Positions 1 to 8,290 are shown, counted from the stretch's first letter. The stretch is 64,000 bases of DNA from Streptomyces liliifuscus (GCF_016598615.1 NZ_CP066831.1:1-64000); one strand, 5' to 3'. Numbers and translations are program-made. The notes: generated by a model not told the origin, from the letters alone.

Positions 1-145
1 CTGCATAGAGTGAACGCCGCGCAAGCGCGGCGTGAATTCCCGCGCAAGCGCGGGAATTGAATTCCGCAAGCGGAATTCTGAAAGCAGAGAAATTCGCGCA
101 AGCGCGAATTGAAGGAATCCCGCAAGCGGGATTCCTGAAGCTGGC
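1..145. repeat. Array of five AA-centred palindromes, telomere-like
   Basis: Five inverted repeats lie almost back to back at 14-33, 35-58, 59-78, 91-110 and 113-136. Each has 9-11 bp perfectly complementary arms and an AA centre, and all share the core CGCAAGCG while the outer arms differ. Tight palindromes of this kind, able to fold back in a single-stranded 3' overhang, are the hallmark of Streptomyces telomeres. The presence of tap and tpg 13-15 kb inward fits that reading. The sequence does not match the archetypal telomere as I recall it, so this would be a non-archetypal or subterminal version. An RNA role is possible, since C(GCAA)G is a stable GNRA tetraloop. The palindromes are certain; the telomere function is inferred. 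Confidence 0.7.
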
Positions 146-541
146 GGCAAGAGGAGGTGCATCACGCGCGGGCCTTGTGTAGGGCTTGGGAATCCCAGCC
201 ACCACACCAGCAACGGAAGTGACGGACCGTCGGCACGACAGGCGCCGGCCCCACCGTAGTGAACGGGCTCCGCTGCGCTCCACCCGAACCCCTCCCCGAT
301 GCCCCAACTCGCCCCGACTTGTTCGCCAGAGCCTCGCCAGCATACACCGCGACCCGCCGCTTCGCGGCGAGCATCGGCCATGTGTCACCCTGGAGAGCGG
401 AGGTTGGTGCAAGGGTGATGCATCATTAAGCATGGCTGTGTAGAGTCTGGGATCTGACGCCACACCCCCGGGCCACTCCCGCCGCTCCGGGGAGCATTTT
501 CTGATTACGCGCCACATTCCGCGAAAAGGAGAGCGCGGGGT
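137..541. other. Subterminal region without a supported gene
   Basis: No reading frame here shows convincing protein character. A further short hairpin (CGCCGC TTC GCGGCG, 355-369) and the phrase GCTCCGCTGCGCTCC near 269-283 resemble subtelomeric palindrome-rich DNA. The last 20 bases contain an AAGGAG ribosome site that belongs to the next feature. Confidence 0.4.
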
Positions 542-610
542 ATGTCCGTGAAATTGCGTGGCTACCAGATCGAGGCTGATTCCACCATCGTGGGAGCCGT
601 CCAGGTCGCG
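542..610 (+). pseudogene. Possible remnant of a terminal helicase start
   Basis: An ATG preceded by AAGGAG opens a frame beginning MSVKLRGYQIEA. This resembles the first conserved block of the terminal helicase in this window (KLRSHQVEAVAAIV after position 15733), where an N-terminal Q-like motif precedes the Walker A loop. After about 20 codons helicase similarity ends and the frame becomes Arg-rich noise, and no GTGKT motif follows. I read it as the 5' stub of a telomere-proximal helicase whose body was deleted. The match is short and could be chance. Confidence 0.3.
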
Positions 611-872
611 TGCGGCAGGAGGAAGTCGGTGCGGGGCGGGTCCAGTTCGCTCAGGGCGTCGAACGGCCAACATCGGCGGGTACGACGACACGCCCGCCAA
701 CACTGGCTGGCATCGCGGTACGATCCCGCTTGGCAAGATGCGTACGCCTCCCGCCGACACCAGCGCCCACGCCGTCAGGTGATCGACCGGCCAAGGTCCT
801 CCGGGGCCCGCTTCCCCCCGGCAGCACCTCGATCCGGCGGGAGCGTGGGAGACCGCCAGGAGCGAGCATCCA

Positions 873-1374
873 ATGCCCAGGAAGCGAACGACCGCCGCGC
901 AGAGGGCCCGTCAGCGACAAGCCGCCACCGGCGAGAAGTACACGGCCGCTCTCCGGACTGGAGACCAGGCCCACTGTCGTGCACACCATGTTCAGCGCCG
1001 ATGGCGCGGGCTGGGCACCCATCATCCGGCGGGCGGAGCGCGAGCTGGACGAGGTCTGGCCCGGTCACCCCCAGCCGTACTGGGAAGAGAAGTTCGGCGA
1101 TCTGTGCTGGAAGAGCTGTCCCCTCGACCAGGGCCGCGAGGTGTGGGCGGTGATCAACCGAGCCACCCGGGAAGCGTCGTCCACGTGCCAGACCTGCCCG
1201 TCCCCTGGCCGCAAGCGCGTCGTCTGGGTCGGTATGGACTGGGGTGGCATGCCGTGGGTCAAGACCTGCTGTGACACCTGCTACTACCTGCCGCCGGTAC
1301 GCGCGCGCTCCGGCTGGGAGTACCAGCGGCGGGAGTACCTGCAGCTCGTCGAGCTGTACGAGGACCGCAGCTAA
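873..1374 (+). pseudogene. Cys-rich hypothetical protein, frameshifted
   Basis: The gene starts at ATG 873 after GGAG with a basic N-terminus (MPRKRTTAAQRARQR) and reads cleanly to about position 958. Coherent protein sequence then continues in the next frame, starting ETRPTVVHTMFSADGAGW, down to the stop at 1374. One extra G around 958-961 explains the break. The distal part contains CQTC and CCDTC pairs typical of a zinc-binding site, plus many Trp and Tyr residues. Restored length would be about 166 residues. If the frameshift is real, only a downstream product from ATG 988 (128 residues) could be made. Function is not recognised. Confidence 0.55.
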
Positions 1375-1789
1375 CGGGCGCGGCCGGCATAGGGAGGCGG
1401 GGGCTGCGGAATCGTCCGTCGAACCCATCGCCTGGGCCAGGGGCTACTGCTGGAGTGCGCGCACGGCCTGGTGCTCGTCGGTACCGACCAAGGCGGCAGA
1501 CGCGGACGTATGCACAGCGGGGAGCGAAGACTCCAATGATGGCACCACGTGATGTAGCTGTGGGTTAGCATCTGATGCAGCGAGTCACCTCTGCGCCGCA
1601 GTAGCGCGGGCCTTAAAAAAAAGGTCTCGGATGTGACTCCTTGTGTATCTTCCTGTACACAGAGCGTCGTGACTGGTGAAACGGCGAGACGCCGACACCG
1701 GTCAGCGAACACGATGCGACGGTCCTCCGAGGCCCCTCCCCGACAGTCGAGGCCCCCCAACCAGGGCTTCATCGAGGCAAGGGCCCGCA
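1375..1789. other. Intergenic, nothing recognised
   Basis: No frame on either strand looks coding. An A-rich run near 1615-1622 and locally lower GC around 1550-1640 suggest a promoter for the small membrane gene downstream, but I cannot assign -35 and -10 boxes with confidence. Confidence 0.3.
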
Positions 1790-2041
1790 GTGACTTTCCA
1801 TATTCAGCCGCTCAACGGTTTCGTCGTTGTGGTCAGCATCGTCGTCGGCTGCATCGCGTTCTACCGCAGCCAGAACGCGCATACGGGCATGGCCACCAAG
1901 GGTGACCTGGGAGTTGCCGTTACCTGTGCTGCTGCGAGTGTCGTGATCCTGAGTTTCCTTTTCGGCCTCGGAGACGGTAGTCCGGCAGAGTCACCCGCCC
2001 CATCGCCAGCAGCAACCGTCGGACACGCGCCGGGCGAGTAG
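1790..2041 (+). CDS. Small two-helix membrane protein
   Basis: An 83-residue frame starts at GTG 1790 with an AAGG about 10 bases upstream. It has two hydrophobic segments, roughly residues 7-24 (LNGFVVVVSIVVGCIAFY) and 44-60 (AVTCAAASVVILSFLFG), separated by a polar loop, and a Ser/Pro-rich tail. No family is recognised. Small membrane proteins of this sort are common in Streptomyces mobile and subtelomeric DNA. A terminator-like hairpin lies 28 bases after the stop, which supports an independent transcription unit. The reading frame extends upstream to 1676, but that part has no protein-like character. Confidence 0.5.
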   Translation: MTFHIQPLNGFVVVVSIVVGCIAFYRSQNAHTGMATKGDLGVAVTCAAASVVILSFLFGLGDGSPAESPAPSPAATVGHAPGE

Positions 2042-2068
2042 GCCCGAAGCCCCGGTCACCACGTGAAA

Positions 2069-2097
2069 CGTCCCCGGCATCTGCAAGGCCGGGGACG
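2069..2097 (+). terminator. Hairpin terminator after the small membrane gene
   Basis: A perfect 10 bp inverted repeat (CGTCCCCGGC / GCCGGGGACG) surrounds a 9-base loop, 28 bases past the stop at 2041. It has no T-run, as is usual for Streptomyces intrinsic terminators. Confidence 0.6.
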
Positions 2098-2106
2098 GGC
2101 GACGAT

Positions 2107-2168
2107 GTACCGGGCGTCGGCCTGGCCCCGGGAAGCAGTTCGGCGAACGCGCCGCGCAGCTCGGAGCT
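2107..2168. repeat. Diverged direct repeat of 3868-3930
   Basis: About 60 bases around GCGTCGGCCTGGCCCCGG and AGCAGTTCGGCGAAC recur at 3868-3930 with a few substitutions and small gaps. The second copy lies within a degenerate minus-strand gene, so this one is probably a detached scrap of the same gene family. Confidence 0.55.
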
Positions 2169-2573
2169 GGCCGCGGTCGGTCGGAAGTCTCGGTTGTCGA
2201 GGTCCAGGCGGCACACCGTGTCAGCCAGCCGTACGGCGAGCTCGTTTCCAGCGGCGCGCATCCGAGTTCGGCGCCCGGGACACGCAAGATCGTGTGACTC
2301 CCACGGGTGCCGGATTGGCTTTCCCTCCACAGGGGGGTGCAGGATGCGCAGCGGAGCGTTAGGCGTCAACTGCTGGTGCAGTTCAGCGTCGTTGATCTCT
2401 TCGCGGGGGGGGGTCTCAGCCAGGGCACGTACCTTCCCGCCCGACCATCGTGGCCCCAGCGCGAAAAAAGGGGAGCCCCGAAGGCCATGCCCGAGCTTCG
2501 CTGGCAGAGGGCACGACCGAGGACTCCCCGGTGTCGCGTTGAGATCACATCCGCATGAGCGAAATCACGAGAG

Positions 2574-2789
2574 ATGAATCCTGAAGCGACACCTCGGAAC
2601 GGTACAGCAAGGGAAATGACATCCCGTCTCGCCCAGGTGGGCCGGGTAGCACCTGCCATCACTGCACTCTTGGCCATGGTCGCCATCTGCCTCCTGGCCG
2701 CACTCGGGCACACGGAGCAGATCACTGCTGTGGCGTTGTTCGGCGGAGCCGTCTTCGCCGGCGGCGCGATCGTCCATATCCGTCGCTGA
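2574..2789 (+). CDS. Small two-helix membrane protein
   Basis: A 71-residue frame contains two hydrophobic stretches, about residues 27-44 (APAITALLAMVAICLLAA) and 51-67 (TAVALFGGAVFAGGAIV), ending HIRR. The start is uncertain: ATG 2574 has only a GAGAG upstream, while ATG 2616 has AAGGG too close to it. A strong terminator hairpin follows 24 bases after the stop. Topology resembles the 1790-2041 protein but the sequences are unrelated. Function is unknown. Confidence 0.5.
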   Translation: MNPEATPRNGTAREMTSRLAQVGRVAPAITALLAMVAICLLAALGHTEQITAVALFGGAVFAGGAIVHIRR

Positions 2790-2813
2790 CCTCCATGGTC
2801 AGGCACGGCTAGC

Positions 2814-2866
2814 AGCGAAACGTCCCGTCCCCTACAGCTGCAACGCTGGGGACGGGACGTTTCGCT
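2814..2866. terminator. Long perfect hairpin terminator
   Basis: The 19-base arms 2814-2832 and 2848-2866 are perfect reverse complements around a 15-base loop. This is the strongest intrinsic-terminator candidate in the first 20 kb and would stop transcription from the gene ending at 2789. It is symmetrical and could also serve traffic from the right. Confidence 0.75.
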
Positions 2867-3083
2867 GTGCCGCGCAGAAGTTGATGGACGCGTGCCTGGA
2901 GGTCCAGGGCGAGGCGGCGGTGCAGGAGGCCATCAGGGGCTTGCGGACAGTGTTCTAAGAGCAGGGGCTTGCAGCCGCCGGCCCGTGATCCCCGCCGTCA
3001 GGGCTGGGGCTGCTGGTCGTCGTCGCTGTCAGAAGCCGCGCGGCCGGACTGAAGGTGACGAAGATTCCGGCGAGTTGGGATGC

Positions 3084-3242
3084 TCAACTTCGGTCGCCGT
3101 TCATCAGGAGATAGAGAACGGTCACGACCACACCTCCAGTCGCCACAGGCGGCCCCGCTGCAGGATGTTGGTAGGTGACGTAAGCCGCCATCATGCCGGC
3201 GAGAAGCAACACCGTCACGCGAAGATCATGAGGCCCACTCAT
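3084..3242 (-). CDS. Small two-helix membrane protein
   Basis: A 52-residue frame starts at ATG 3242 behind a good GGAGGG site 7 bases upstream. Residues 8-24 (RVTVLLLAGMMAAYVTY) and 32-47 (PVATGGVVVTVLYLLM) form two membrane helices, and the end is NGDRS. The well-placed ribosome site is the best evidence that this very short gene is real. No family is recognised. Confidence 0.5.
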   Translation of the reverse strand: MSGPHDLRVTVLLLAGMMAAYVTYQHPAAGPPVATGGVVVTVLYLLMNGDRS

Positions 3243-3639
3243 ACCGCGCCCTCCGAGCTGCTGGAGAGGGCGACAGCCGTGTTTGATGCGGTGCTCAAGA
3301 AGCAGCGCAGCAGCAACTTGTTCATATCCGACCCTTGAGGGGGCAGCCACCGTGCGGGCCCGATAGCTGCCCCCAGAGTTGAGTGGGGCTTCTGTCAGGT
3401 CAGATACGTCACGTGGCGGGTCGAAACGCAAGCACCGGGCCTACCCGCGGGCAACCAGTGCAGGGTGTCCGTCGGTGGGCGCTCAACCTCTGGAATTGGC
3501 GGACCCGTTCGGGAGCTGCCGAGCGACGACGACCCTATGTCGGACCACAGTCTGCCGCAGTTCCGTACGTTCCGCGGACAATTTCACCAAACACCACCGT
3601 CAAAACGCTGCAGCCCTCTCTAAGTGCGGGATCGGGCTG
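3243..3639. other. Intergenic, nothing recognised
   Basis: No convincing gene is seen between the small membrane gene and the degenerate minus-strand gene. Frames on both strands lack consistent codon bias. Confidence 0.3.
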
Positions 3640-4085
3640 CGGTCTTCACCATTACGGCATCGCCGGGACGGGCCTGGCGCTGTTGTGCGGTGCGGACAGC
3701 AGTCCGTGGCGCCGGAGGACCTGGGCGCGGCCGCACCAGGCAGTGCAGAACTTGCGGAGCCGGCGGGTGGATTCGGGCAGGGGCTGGATGCACACCAGGC
3801 AGCCGCCGGGCCCGGCGGCGCAGCAGCTGCCGGACACGCTCGGTCTCCTCCTCCGTACCGAAGTACCGGGGCGTCGGCCTGGCCCCGGCATCCGGTGAGC
3901 AGTTCGGCGAACACCCGCGCAGCTCGGTGAGTTCGCAGCGGCAGGAGCCCAGCGGGCGAGGTAGTCGTCGACGGGCCAGGAGATGAGGATCCCGGAGCGG
4001 GTGAGGTAGAGGCCGACGGTGTCGATCCAGTACCGGTCGGCGGCATCGAGCAGCAGGTAGCCGGTCAGCTGCCAGTGGTGTCGGA
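3640..4085 (-). pseudogene. Degenerate hypothetical gene with several frameshifts
   Basis: Minus-strand translation gives coherent pieces in different frames: one near 4080-3970 (LLDAADRYWIDTVGLYL), one near 3870-3810 (RYFGTEEETERVRQLL), and one near 3830-3660 containing CLVCIQPLPES and FCTAWCGRAQVL. The pieces are in the expected order for one protein of about 150 residues, but at least two frame changes separate them and no start is visible. The CxxC plus CxxxC arrangement hints at a zinc site. A short stretch is duplicated at 2107-2168. Function is unknown. Confidence 0.4.
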
Positions 4086-4422
4086 ATCCGTCAACAGAAC
4101 CACGGCTTCCGGCTCGGGGTCTTCGACACGGTGGTGCTCGCCATGGACATCACTGCGGCGCTGTTCCGCGGCCGGGTGTCTTCGATCCTCGTCGGAATGG
4201 GGTACGGGACAGTCCGTAGTCGAGCGCGGCCGCGCCCCGGTCGGTGTTTCGCGTGCGATTGGCGGACTCGCCTATGGACGCACATACTGGTAGGAGCCGA
4301 TAGGACCATTGGGGGGGCAAGCCGGCAGCCAGCATCCGGTTGTCCGATTGCCCGCTTTTCCCCTTGCGGGGTTGCGATTTGACGCACCGTCCAATGGGGA
4401 TCACTCCGACTTGGAGCAGACC
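4086..4422. other. Intergenic region upstream of an orphan gene
   Basis: A plus-strand stretch around 4100-4205 (containing GVFDTVVLAMDITAALF) looks weakly protein-like but has no start, ribosome site or plausible end. The rest should include the promoter for the gene at 4423. GC drops near 4250-4420. Confidence 0.3.
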
Positions 4423-5028
4423 ATGGCTATCAATCTCCCAGTAACTGCCGTAGGTTCCCCGCATGATGTAGTCGCCCCCTATATGGGGCCGAATAGGCTG
4501 TCGCCACTTGGAGCAGGACATGAGCCGGTATCACAGAATATCAAGGTCCTTACTTTCTATAGCGGGATGTTGATCTTCGATTTCCCCCGTCAATCCTCGG
4601 ACACGCTTACCACGGAAGACGTGTTCTCGTTCATCCCCTATTCCGACGGCCTGGTACAAGCGTTCGGAACGCATCCCAACATGCGCGTCGCAGCAACAGT
4701 GACGGCATCTTTGGCGTCCTTCAGCACTCCGCGGAACTTCTTGGGGGCGCCGAACACGATAGCGGCTGTTGACGAGATGGGCGCCAAGATCGTACCGCTG
4801 CGTCCCAACGAGCCAGCCGGGCGTCACGTCTTGGTCCTCAAGGTGAGGATCGCAGCGCGAAACTCGTTCATCCACCGGGTCTCATATTCGGTCACGGTAA
4901 ATGTTTCCATCTTTGATCCGAACGCCCAGGAGAACCCGGACGCACTGACGGACCTGGATGCCATCCAGCCTTTCACAAGGACTACGAACCGCTTCCCACC
5001 CGTTTCACTTCTGGCGCCGTCTTGGTAA
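4423..5028 (+). CDS. Hypothetical protein, beta-rich, 201 residues
   Basis: The start ATG 4423 follows GGAG by 6 bases, so the upstream in-frame extension to 4309 is unlikely. The protein lacks a signal peptide and membrane helices, and its alternating hydrophobic pattern (IKVLTFYSGMLIFDF, VLVLKVRIAAR, YSVTVNVSIFD) suggests a beta-sandwich-like soluble fold. Base composition is clearly less GC-rich than the neighbours, with A- and T-ending codons, pointing to recent acquisition. It stands alone between decayed sequences. No family is recognised. Confidence 0.65.
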   Translation: MAINLPVTAVGSPHDVVAPYMGPNRLSPLGAGHEPVSQNIKVLTFYSGMLIFDFPRQSSDTLTTEDVFSFIPYSDGLVQAFGTHPNMRVAATVTASLASFSTPRNFLGAPNTIAAVDEMGAKIVPLRPNEPAGRHVLVLKVRIAARNSFIHRVSYSVTVNVSIFDPNAQENPDALTDLDAIQPFTRTTNRFPPVSLLAPSW

Positions 5029-5045
5029 TAGGCGAAGAGCTTGGC

Positions 5046-5103
5046 ACCCGCCAGTCCGCGCGCCGGTCGGTGCTCAGCTGCGCGAGCAGCTCGGCAGGAC
5101 CAA
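5046..5103 (-). pseudogene. Scrap of the DUF6247-like antitoxin gene
   Basis: About 56 bases here match 8180-8236, inside the gene at 7985-8290, with a handful of differences. The minus-strand peptide around PAELLAQLSTDRRADWRVP mirrors PAELLAQLRADRRADRWVP of the intact gene. The flanks do not match, so only a fragment remains. It indicates that this toxin-antitoxin-like family has moved or duplicated locally. Confidence 0.6.
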
Positions 5104-5297
5104 CATGCAGATCACCCCAGCGCCGTAAGTTGGCGGCCGCCAACCCCGTGATCCCCGGACCCTCGGGTCGGGTCACCCGTGCCGGGCAGTGCTCCGCGTC
5201 GTACCAGACACGCGAGTTGGTGCGGAAATGGAGCTCGTAGCCGAAGACGTCATCACAGCTTCGGCGATGCGCGTGGCAGTTTTCGGGCCGCCGACAG

Positions 5298-5861
5298 CTA
5301 CGCGACCTTGAAGACGTCCTCGGCTTCCATCTGTTGCTCGACCTCCCGGGCGGCCCTCATCAGTTCGAGGGCCTCGCGGCGCAGGTCGCTGGCCCGCTCG
5401 CGCAGCTGCTTGACGCGCCGGCGCTGCTGTTCGGGGCCGTACTCGTTGACGTACTGCCCGCGCGGCCCCACCAGCAGCCCTTCGGCGACCAGCCGGCGCA
5501 CCGCGGCCGCGGCCTCCTTGGTGCCAATGTCGAAGCTCTGCCCGATCTCGAAGCGGGTCATGAACCGCTCGCCGGGCAGGAAGCTGCGGTGGATCACGGT
5601 GCGGATGAGCCGGTACGCGCGCTCGGTCGGGGACATCGTGCCGACGCTGTAGTGGCGGTAGCCCTCGTGCAGGGTCACCAGCCCCTCGGTGGCAAGGCGT
5701 TCCAGGGCGGAGCGGACCACGGCCGTCGTCAGCTGGAGCTGCGTCGCGATCGTGGCCAGCGCGGGCAGATGTGTGCCCGGCTCGGTGCACGAGAGCCGCA
5801 CCCACCGGCGTACCGACTCCACGTCTTCGTCGCTCGCCACCACGCTGTCCGCAACCGCCAT
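5298..5861 (-). CDS. GntR-like regulator with two winged-helix domains
   Basis: The 187-residue protein starts at ATG 5861, which has AAGGAG 8 bases upstream. The in-frame extension to 6008 is Ala/Arg noise. Residues about 18-70 (HLPALATIATQLQLTTAVVRSALERLATEGLVTL) form one winged helix-turn-helix, and residues about 83-140 (MTRFEIGQSFDIGTKEAAAAVRRLVAEGLL) form a second of the GntR type. The C-terminal 40 residues are a charged helix (RRRVKQLRERASDLRREA) suited to dimerisation. No effector domain such as FCD or UTRA is present. Such tandem-winged-helix proteins are frequent in Streptomyces; targets are unknown. Confidence 0.75.
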   Translation of the reverse strand: MAVADSVVASDEDVESVRRWVRLSCTEPGTHLPALATIATQLQLTTAVVRSALERLATEGLVTLHEGYRHYSVGTMSPTERAYRLIRTVIHRSFLPGERFMTRFEIGQSFDIGTKEAAAAVRRLVAEGLLVGPRGQYVNEYGPEQQRRRVKQLRERASDLRREALELMRAAREVEQQMEAEDVFKVA

Positions 5862-6020
5862 GTCACCGCTCCTTGTCCCCGGCGCTCCGATGCGGGATCC
5901 AGCCTGATGGGCCGCGCGACGCGGGCGCCACGAAGTTGCAGCGAATTGCGTGACCGAATCCGAGCCAGCGGTTCCTGCGAGTACTGCCGCCGCGATCCGC
6001 CGACTCACTACGGTCAGCGC

Positions 6021-6542
6021 ATGACCAGTGACGGAGTAGTCGTTGACGAGGCAGTCCGCGGGGCATGGGACTCGTACCGGATCTTAGAGAAGCGCACGTC
6101 AGAAGAGGAACGTCGGCAGGCGCAGCAGCGTGTCCAGGCCGCGACGGACACCTACGGCCGGGAGGAAGTGTCCTGGGGCACGGTCTTCCTGGTGGGTGTG
6201 CTGACCGCGCACATCATCGGCCAGCAGGACGGCGCGGAGGAGGACCGTCTCGATCCGCTCAGTGATCTGATCCCGGCCGTGATCCGCAAGCTGCCCGGCT
6301 TCGAACTGGCCGACCCTGCCCAGGTACCGATGGTCACCGGCGTTCTCATGGCCGCGGCCATGGGCATGGACACCGTGGCCTGGCGCAACCAGTTCGGGCC
6401 GATCCGGCCGAAGGAAGCCCTGGTGCACAACTTCGTGCTCTGGCTGCTGGCCGACCTTTTCGACAGCCTGGTCGAACAGCCCGGCGCCACCGACCAGCTC
6501 ATGCGGGAGACCTTCAGCTCCATGGCCAGCGACGCCGGTTGA
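6021..6542 (+). CDS. Hypothetical protein, 173 residues
   Basis: The frame begins MTSDGVVVDEAVRGAW at ATG 6021, just after the divergent regulator; the longer in-frame opening upstream overlaps that regulator and is rejected. The protein is largely helical and acidic, with a moderately hydrophobic centre (VSWGTVFLVGVLTAHII, VPMVTGVLMAAAMGM) that is probably the core of a soluble helical bundle rather than a membrane segment. No known domain is recognised. It precedes the gene at 6631 by 88 bases on the same strand, so the two may be co-transcribed. Confidence 0.65.
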   Translation: MTSDGVVVDEAVRGAWDSYRILEKRTSEEERRQAQQRVQAATDTYGREEVSWGTVFLVGVLTAHIIGQQDGAEEDRLDPLSDLIPAVIRKLPGFELADPAQVPMVTGVLMAAAMGMDTVAWRNQFGPIRPKEALVHNFVLWLLADLFDSLVEQPGATDQLMRETFSSMASDAG

Positions 6543-6630
6543 CGGGACCCGGCAGAGCGTCTTGCCACGGTCGAGCTCGCCCGGGCGGCCGTGGGGCCCG
6601 ACGTCCACGACAGCTTGTAGGAGAAGTGTG

Positions 6631-7128
6631 ATGCCCAAGAAGACTGGCCCCGAGGACCCGTACGGCTACGACCCGCAGACCGACACGGTCCGGGTCGGGC
6701 AGCACGACCTGGCGCGGCTGCTGCTGATGTTCCGTTCGGTGGTCCGCAAGCAGGAGCCGGGCAGCTGGGACCACATGAGGGACTACGACCTGTCGTTCGA
6801 GCGGCTGGCGGACGCCGTCGACGCGGCCGCTCAGGCCCGGCAGGGCGTCAAGTGGGAGGGCCCTGACCTCCGGATGCGCTGCACCACCACCGATCCCGTG
6901 TACGACTGGCCGGACGGTGCCCCCTACGACGGCGGGACGCCGGTCACGTGGAACGTTCCGGGCTACGGCTCCCACGCCGCCGCCGATGACGACAGGCGCT
7001 GGCCCAAGGCGCTGTGCGGCTTCAGCTGGTCGGAGGAAGAGGGCCGGCCTGCGAGCGGCTTGCCGGACTGCCGCGAATGCCTCCGCGAAGTCGCGCTCGG
7101 CGCCGAACGCCCCCACGGCAACTGGTGA
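6631..7128 (+). CDS. Hypothetical protein, 165 residues
   Basis: ATG 6631 follows AGGAG by 7 bases. The product is hydrophilic and rich in Trp, Tyr, Asp and Pro, with no membrane helix. Its last third has CGFSWSEEEG and CRECLREV, a spaced Cys arrangement (C..30..CxxC) that could bind a metal. No family is recognised. It lies between two unassigned genes on the same strand. Confidence 0.7.
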   Translation: MPKKTGPEDPYGYDPQTDTVRVGQHDLARLLLMFRSVVRKQEPGSWDHMRDYDLSFERLADAVDAAAQARQGVKWEGPDLRMRCTTTDPVYDWPDGAPYDGGTPVTWNVPGYGSHAAADDDRRWPKALCGFSWSEEEGRPASGLPDCRECLREVALGAERPHGNW

Positions 7129-7279
7129 TCACTTCAGGCGGATACGCGTTGCCGCCCGGGCGGGGACGCAGCCGCACAGGCAGCACCCGTACCGCTTCGA
7201 CGACGTCGTCCTGGTCCTGCGTCCGGCAGGCTGTCAGGCGCCAGCGAGCCGGTGCGTCACGCTGCGGAAAGGGGGTCTG

Positions 7280-7573
7280 GTGACCGGGTTCGATCGTGAG
7301 CCGGTGGAGGTGCGGATACCGCGGGCGGCCCTCGATGCCATGGCTGCGGCGCTGAGCGTGCGCACGGTGGCGATGCGCAAGTGGCCCGACGGCATCGAGT
7401 GGATGTACCCGCTGGGGACGTGGGAGGAGCCGCACGTGGAAGTGGCGCTCATGCCCGGCGGCGAAGAGGTGTGGATGCGGATGTCCACCGACCGTTCCAG
7501 CGTCGTCGTGTGGACCATCGAGCAGTGGCTGGACTTCGCCGGACAGCTGCCCGGGGCGATGCCTCCGGAGTGA
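7280..7573 (+). CDS. Hypothetical protein, 97 residues
   Basis: GTG 7280 is preceded by AAGGGGG at a good distance, so I prefer it to the longer frame opening upstream, which overlaps the previous gene. The compact soluble protein begins VTGFDREPVEVRIPRAALDAM and ends LPGAMPPE, with alternating hydrophobic strands and a terminal WLDFAGQL helix. No family is recognised. It is 152 bases past the preceding gene and convergent with the toxin-like gene at 7725. Confidence 0.6.
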   Translation: MTGFDREPVEVRIPRAALDAMAAALSVRTVAMRKWPDGIEWMYPLGTWEEPHVEVALMPGGEEVWMRMSTDRSSVVVWTIEQWLDFAGQLPGAMPPE

Positions 7574-7724
7574 AGCGCCCGGAGCAGGTGCCTGGCCGAT
7601 CGCTCGGACCGACCGTTGCCATGGCGGAACTCTCCGGGCATGAGCCGAGCAGTGCGGGCTTGCCTGTGCGAAACGCCCTGTCCCGGCGGCTGCAGTGCCA
7701 GGGGCGGGGCGTTGTCACGTGTGC

Positions 7725-7988
7725 CTATCCGAACCAGACGATGTCCAGGACGGACAGGTGGCGCAGCGGCCGGTTTGTGAAGTAGATGACGGAGAGCTGG
7801 CCGACGGACGCGATGCGGACGTCCTCGCCCTCGGGGTCGCCGGCGTCCCACTGAGGGAATCCCCACGGGTCGGCTGCGGCGGCGTCCAGGACGTCCCACA
7901 GCATCTCTTCGGCGTGTTCGGGCAGTTCGGCGAGCACCTTCGCGGCCTGCGGCGACAACCGGACCGCATACGGCGGCTGACCGCTCAC
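7725..7988 (-). CDS. RelE/ParE-like toxin
   Basis: The 87-residue protein shows the RelE-superfamily layout: an N-terminal strand and helices (YAVRLSPQAAKVLAELPEHAEEML), then strands ending in EDVRIASVGQLSVIYFTNRPLRHLSVLDIVWFG. In this family the product cleaves mRNA on the ribosome or blocks gyrase. The catalytic residues are variable, and here a basic Arg-His pair sits in the last strands. Its ATG overlaps the stop of the upstream gene by 4 bases, the usual toxin-antitoxin coupling. Assignment rests on overall pattern, so an inactive relative is possible. Confidence 0.7.
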   Translation of the reverse strand: MSGQPPYAVRLSPQAAKVLAELPEHAEEMLWDVLDAAAADPWGFPQWDAGDPEGEDVRIASVGQLSVIYFTNRPLRHLSVLDIVWFG

Positions 7989-8290
7989 CGGCGCCTGCCC
8001 CGGAGCTCTTCCAGGTCCACGAAGCCGGTCTCGTCACGGCCGGAGGCGAGGAACACGTCGACCGCCAGCGCGGAAGCGACGCGGGCCTGCCAGACCTGGA
8101 CGACCTCGTACAGGCGGGCGAGGGAGAACGTGCGGCGGGACTCCTCCAGCGCGGCCGCCCACTCCTGCTCGAAGGCAGGCACCCACCGGTCCGCACGCCG
8201 GTCGGCGCGCAGCTGCGCGAGCAGCTCGGCAGGAGCGCCCGGGGCGGGCGCGTACGGCGTGACGGGTGCGTGGTCGGGCTGCACGCTCAT
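7985..8290 (-). CDS. DUF6247-like putative antitoxin
   Basis: The 101-residue protein starts at ATG 8290 behind GGGGAGGA. It has a proline-rich N-terminus, then a helical core (PAELLAQLRADRRADRWVPAFEQEWAAALEES) and a C-terminal RDETGFVDLEELRGRRR. This resembles the DUF6247 proteins that precede RelE-like genes in actinomycetes. Upstream position and the 4-base overlap with the toxin support an antitoxin role. It lacks an obvious DNA-binding motif. A fragment of the same gene lies at 5046-5103. Confidence 0.6.
   Translation of the reverse strand: MSVQPDHAPVTPYAPAPGAPAELLAQLRADRRADRWVPAFEQEWAAALEESRRTFSLARLYEVVQVWQARVASALAVDVFLASGRDETGFVDLEELRGRRR

Noticed and set aside
59..78. GAATTC restriction sites as a sign of cloning vector
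   Set aside because: The GAATTC words are simply part of the palindrome arms; no vector sequence or polylinker follows.
1..145. CRISPR array reading of the terminal palindromes
   Set aside because: Repeats differ in their outer arms, spacers are absent or a few bases long, and no cas genes are present.
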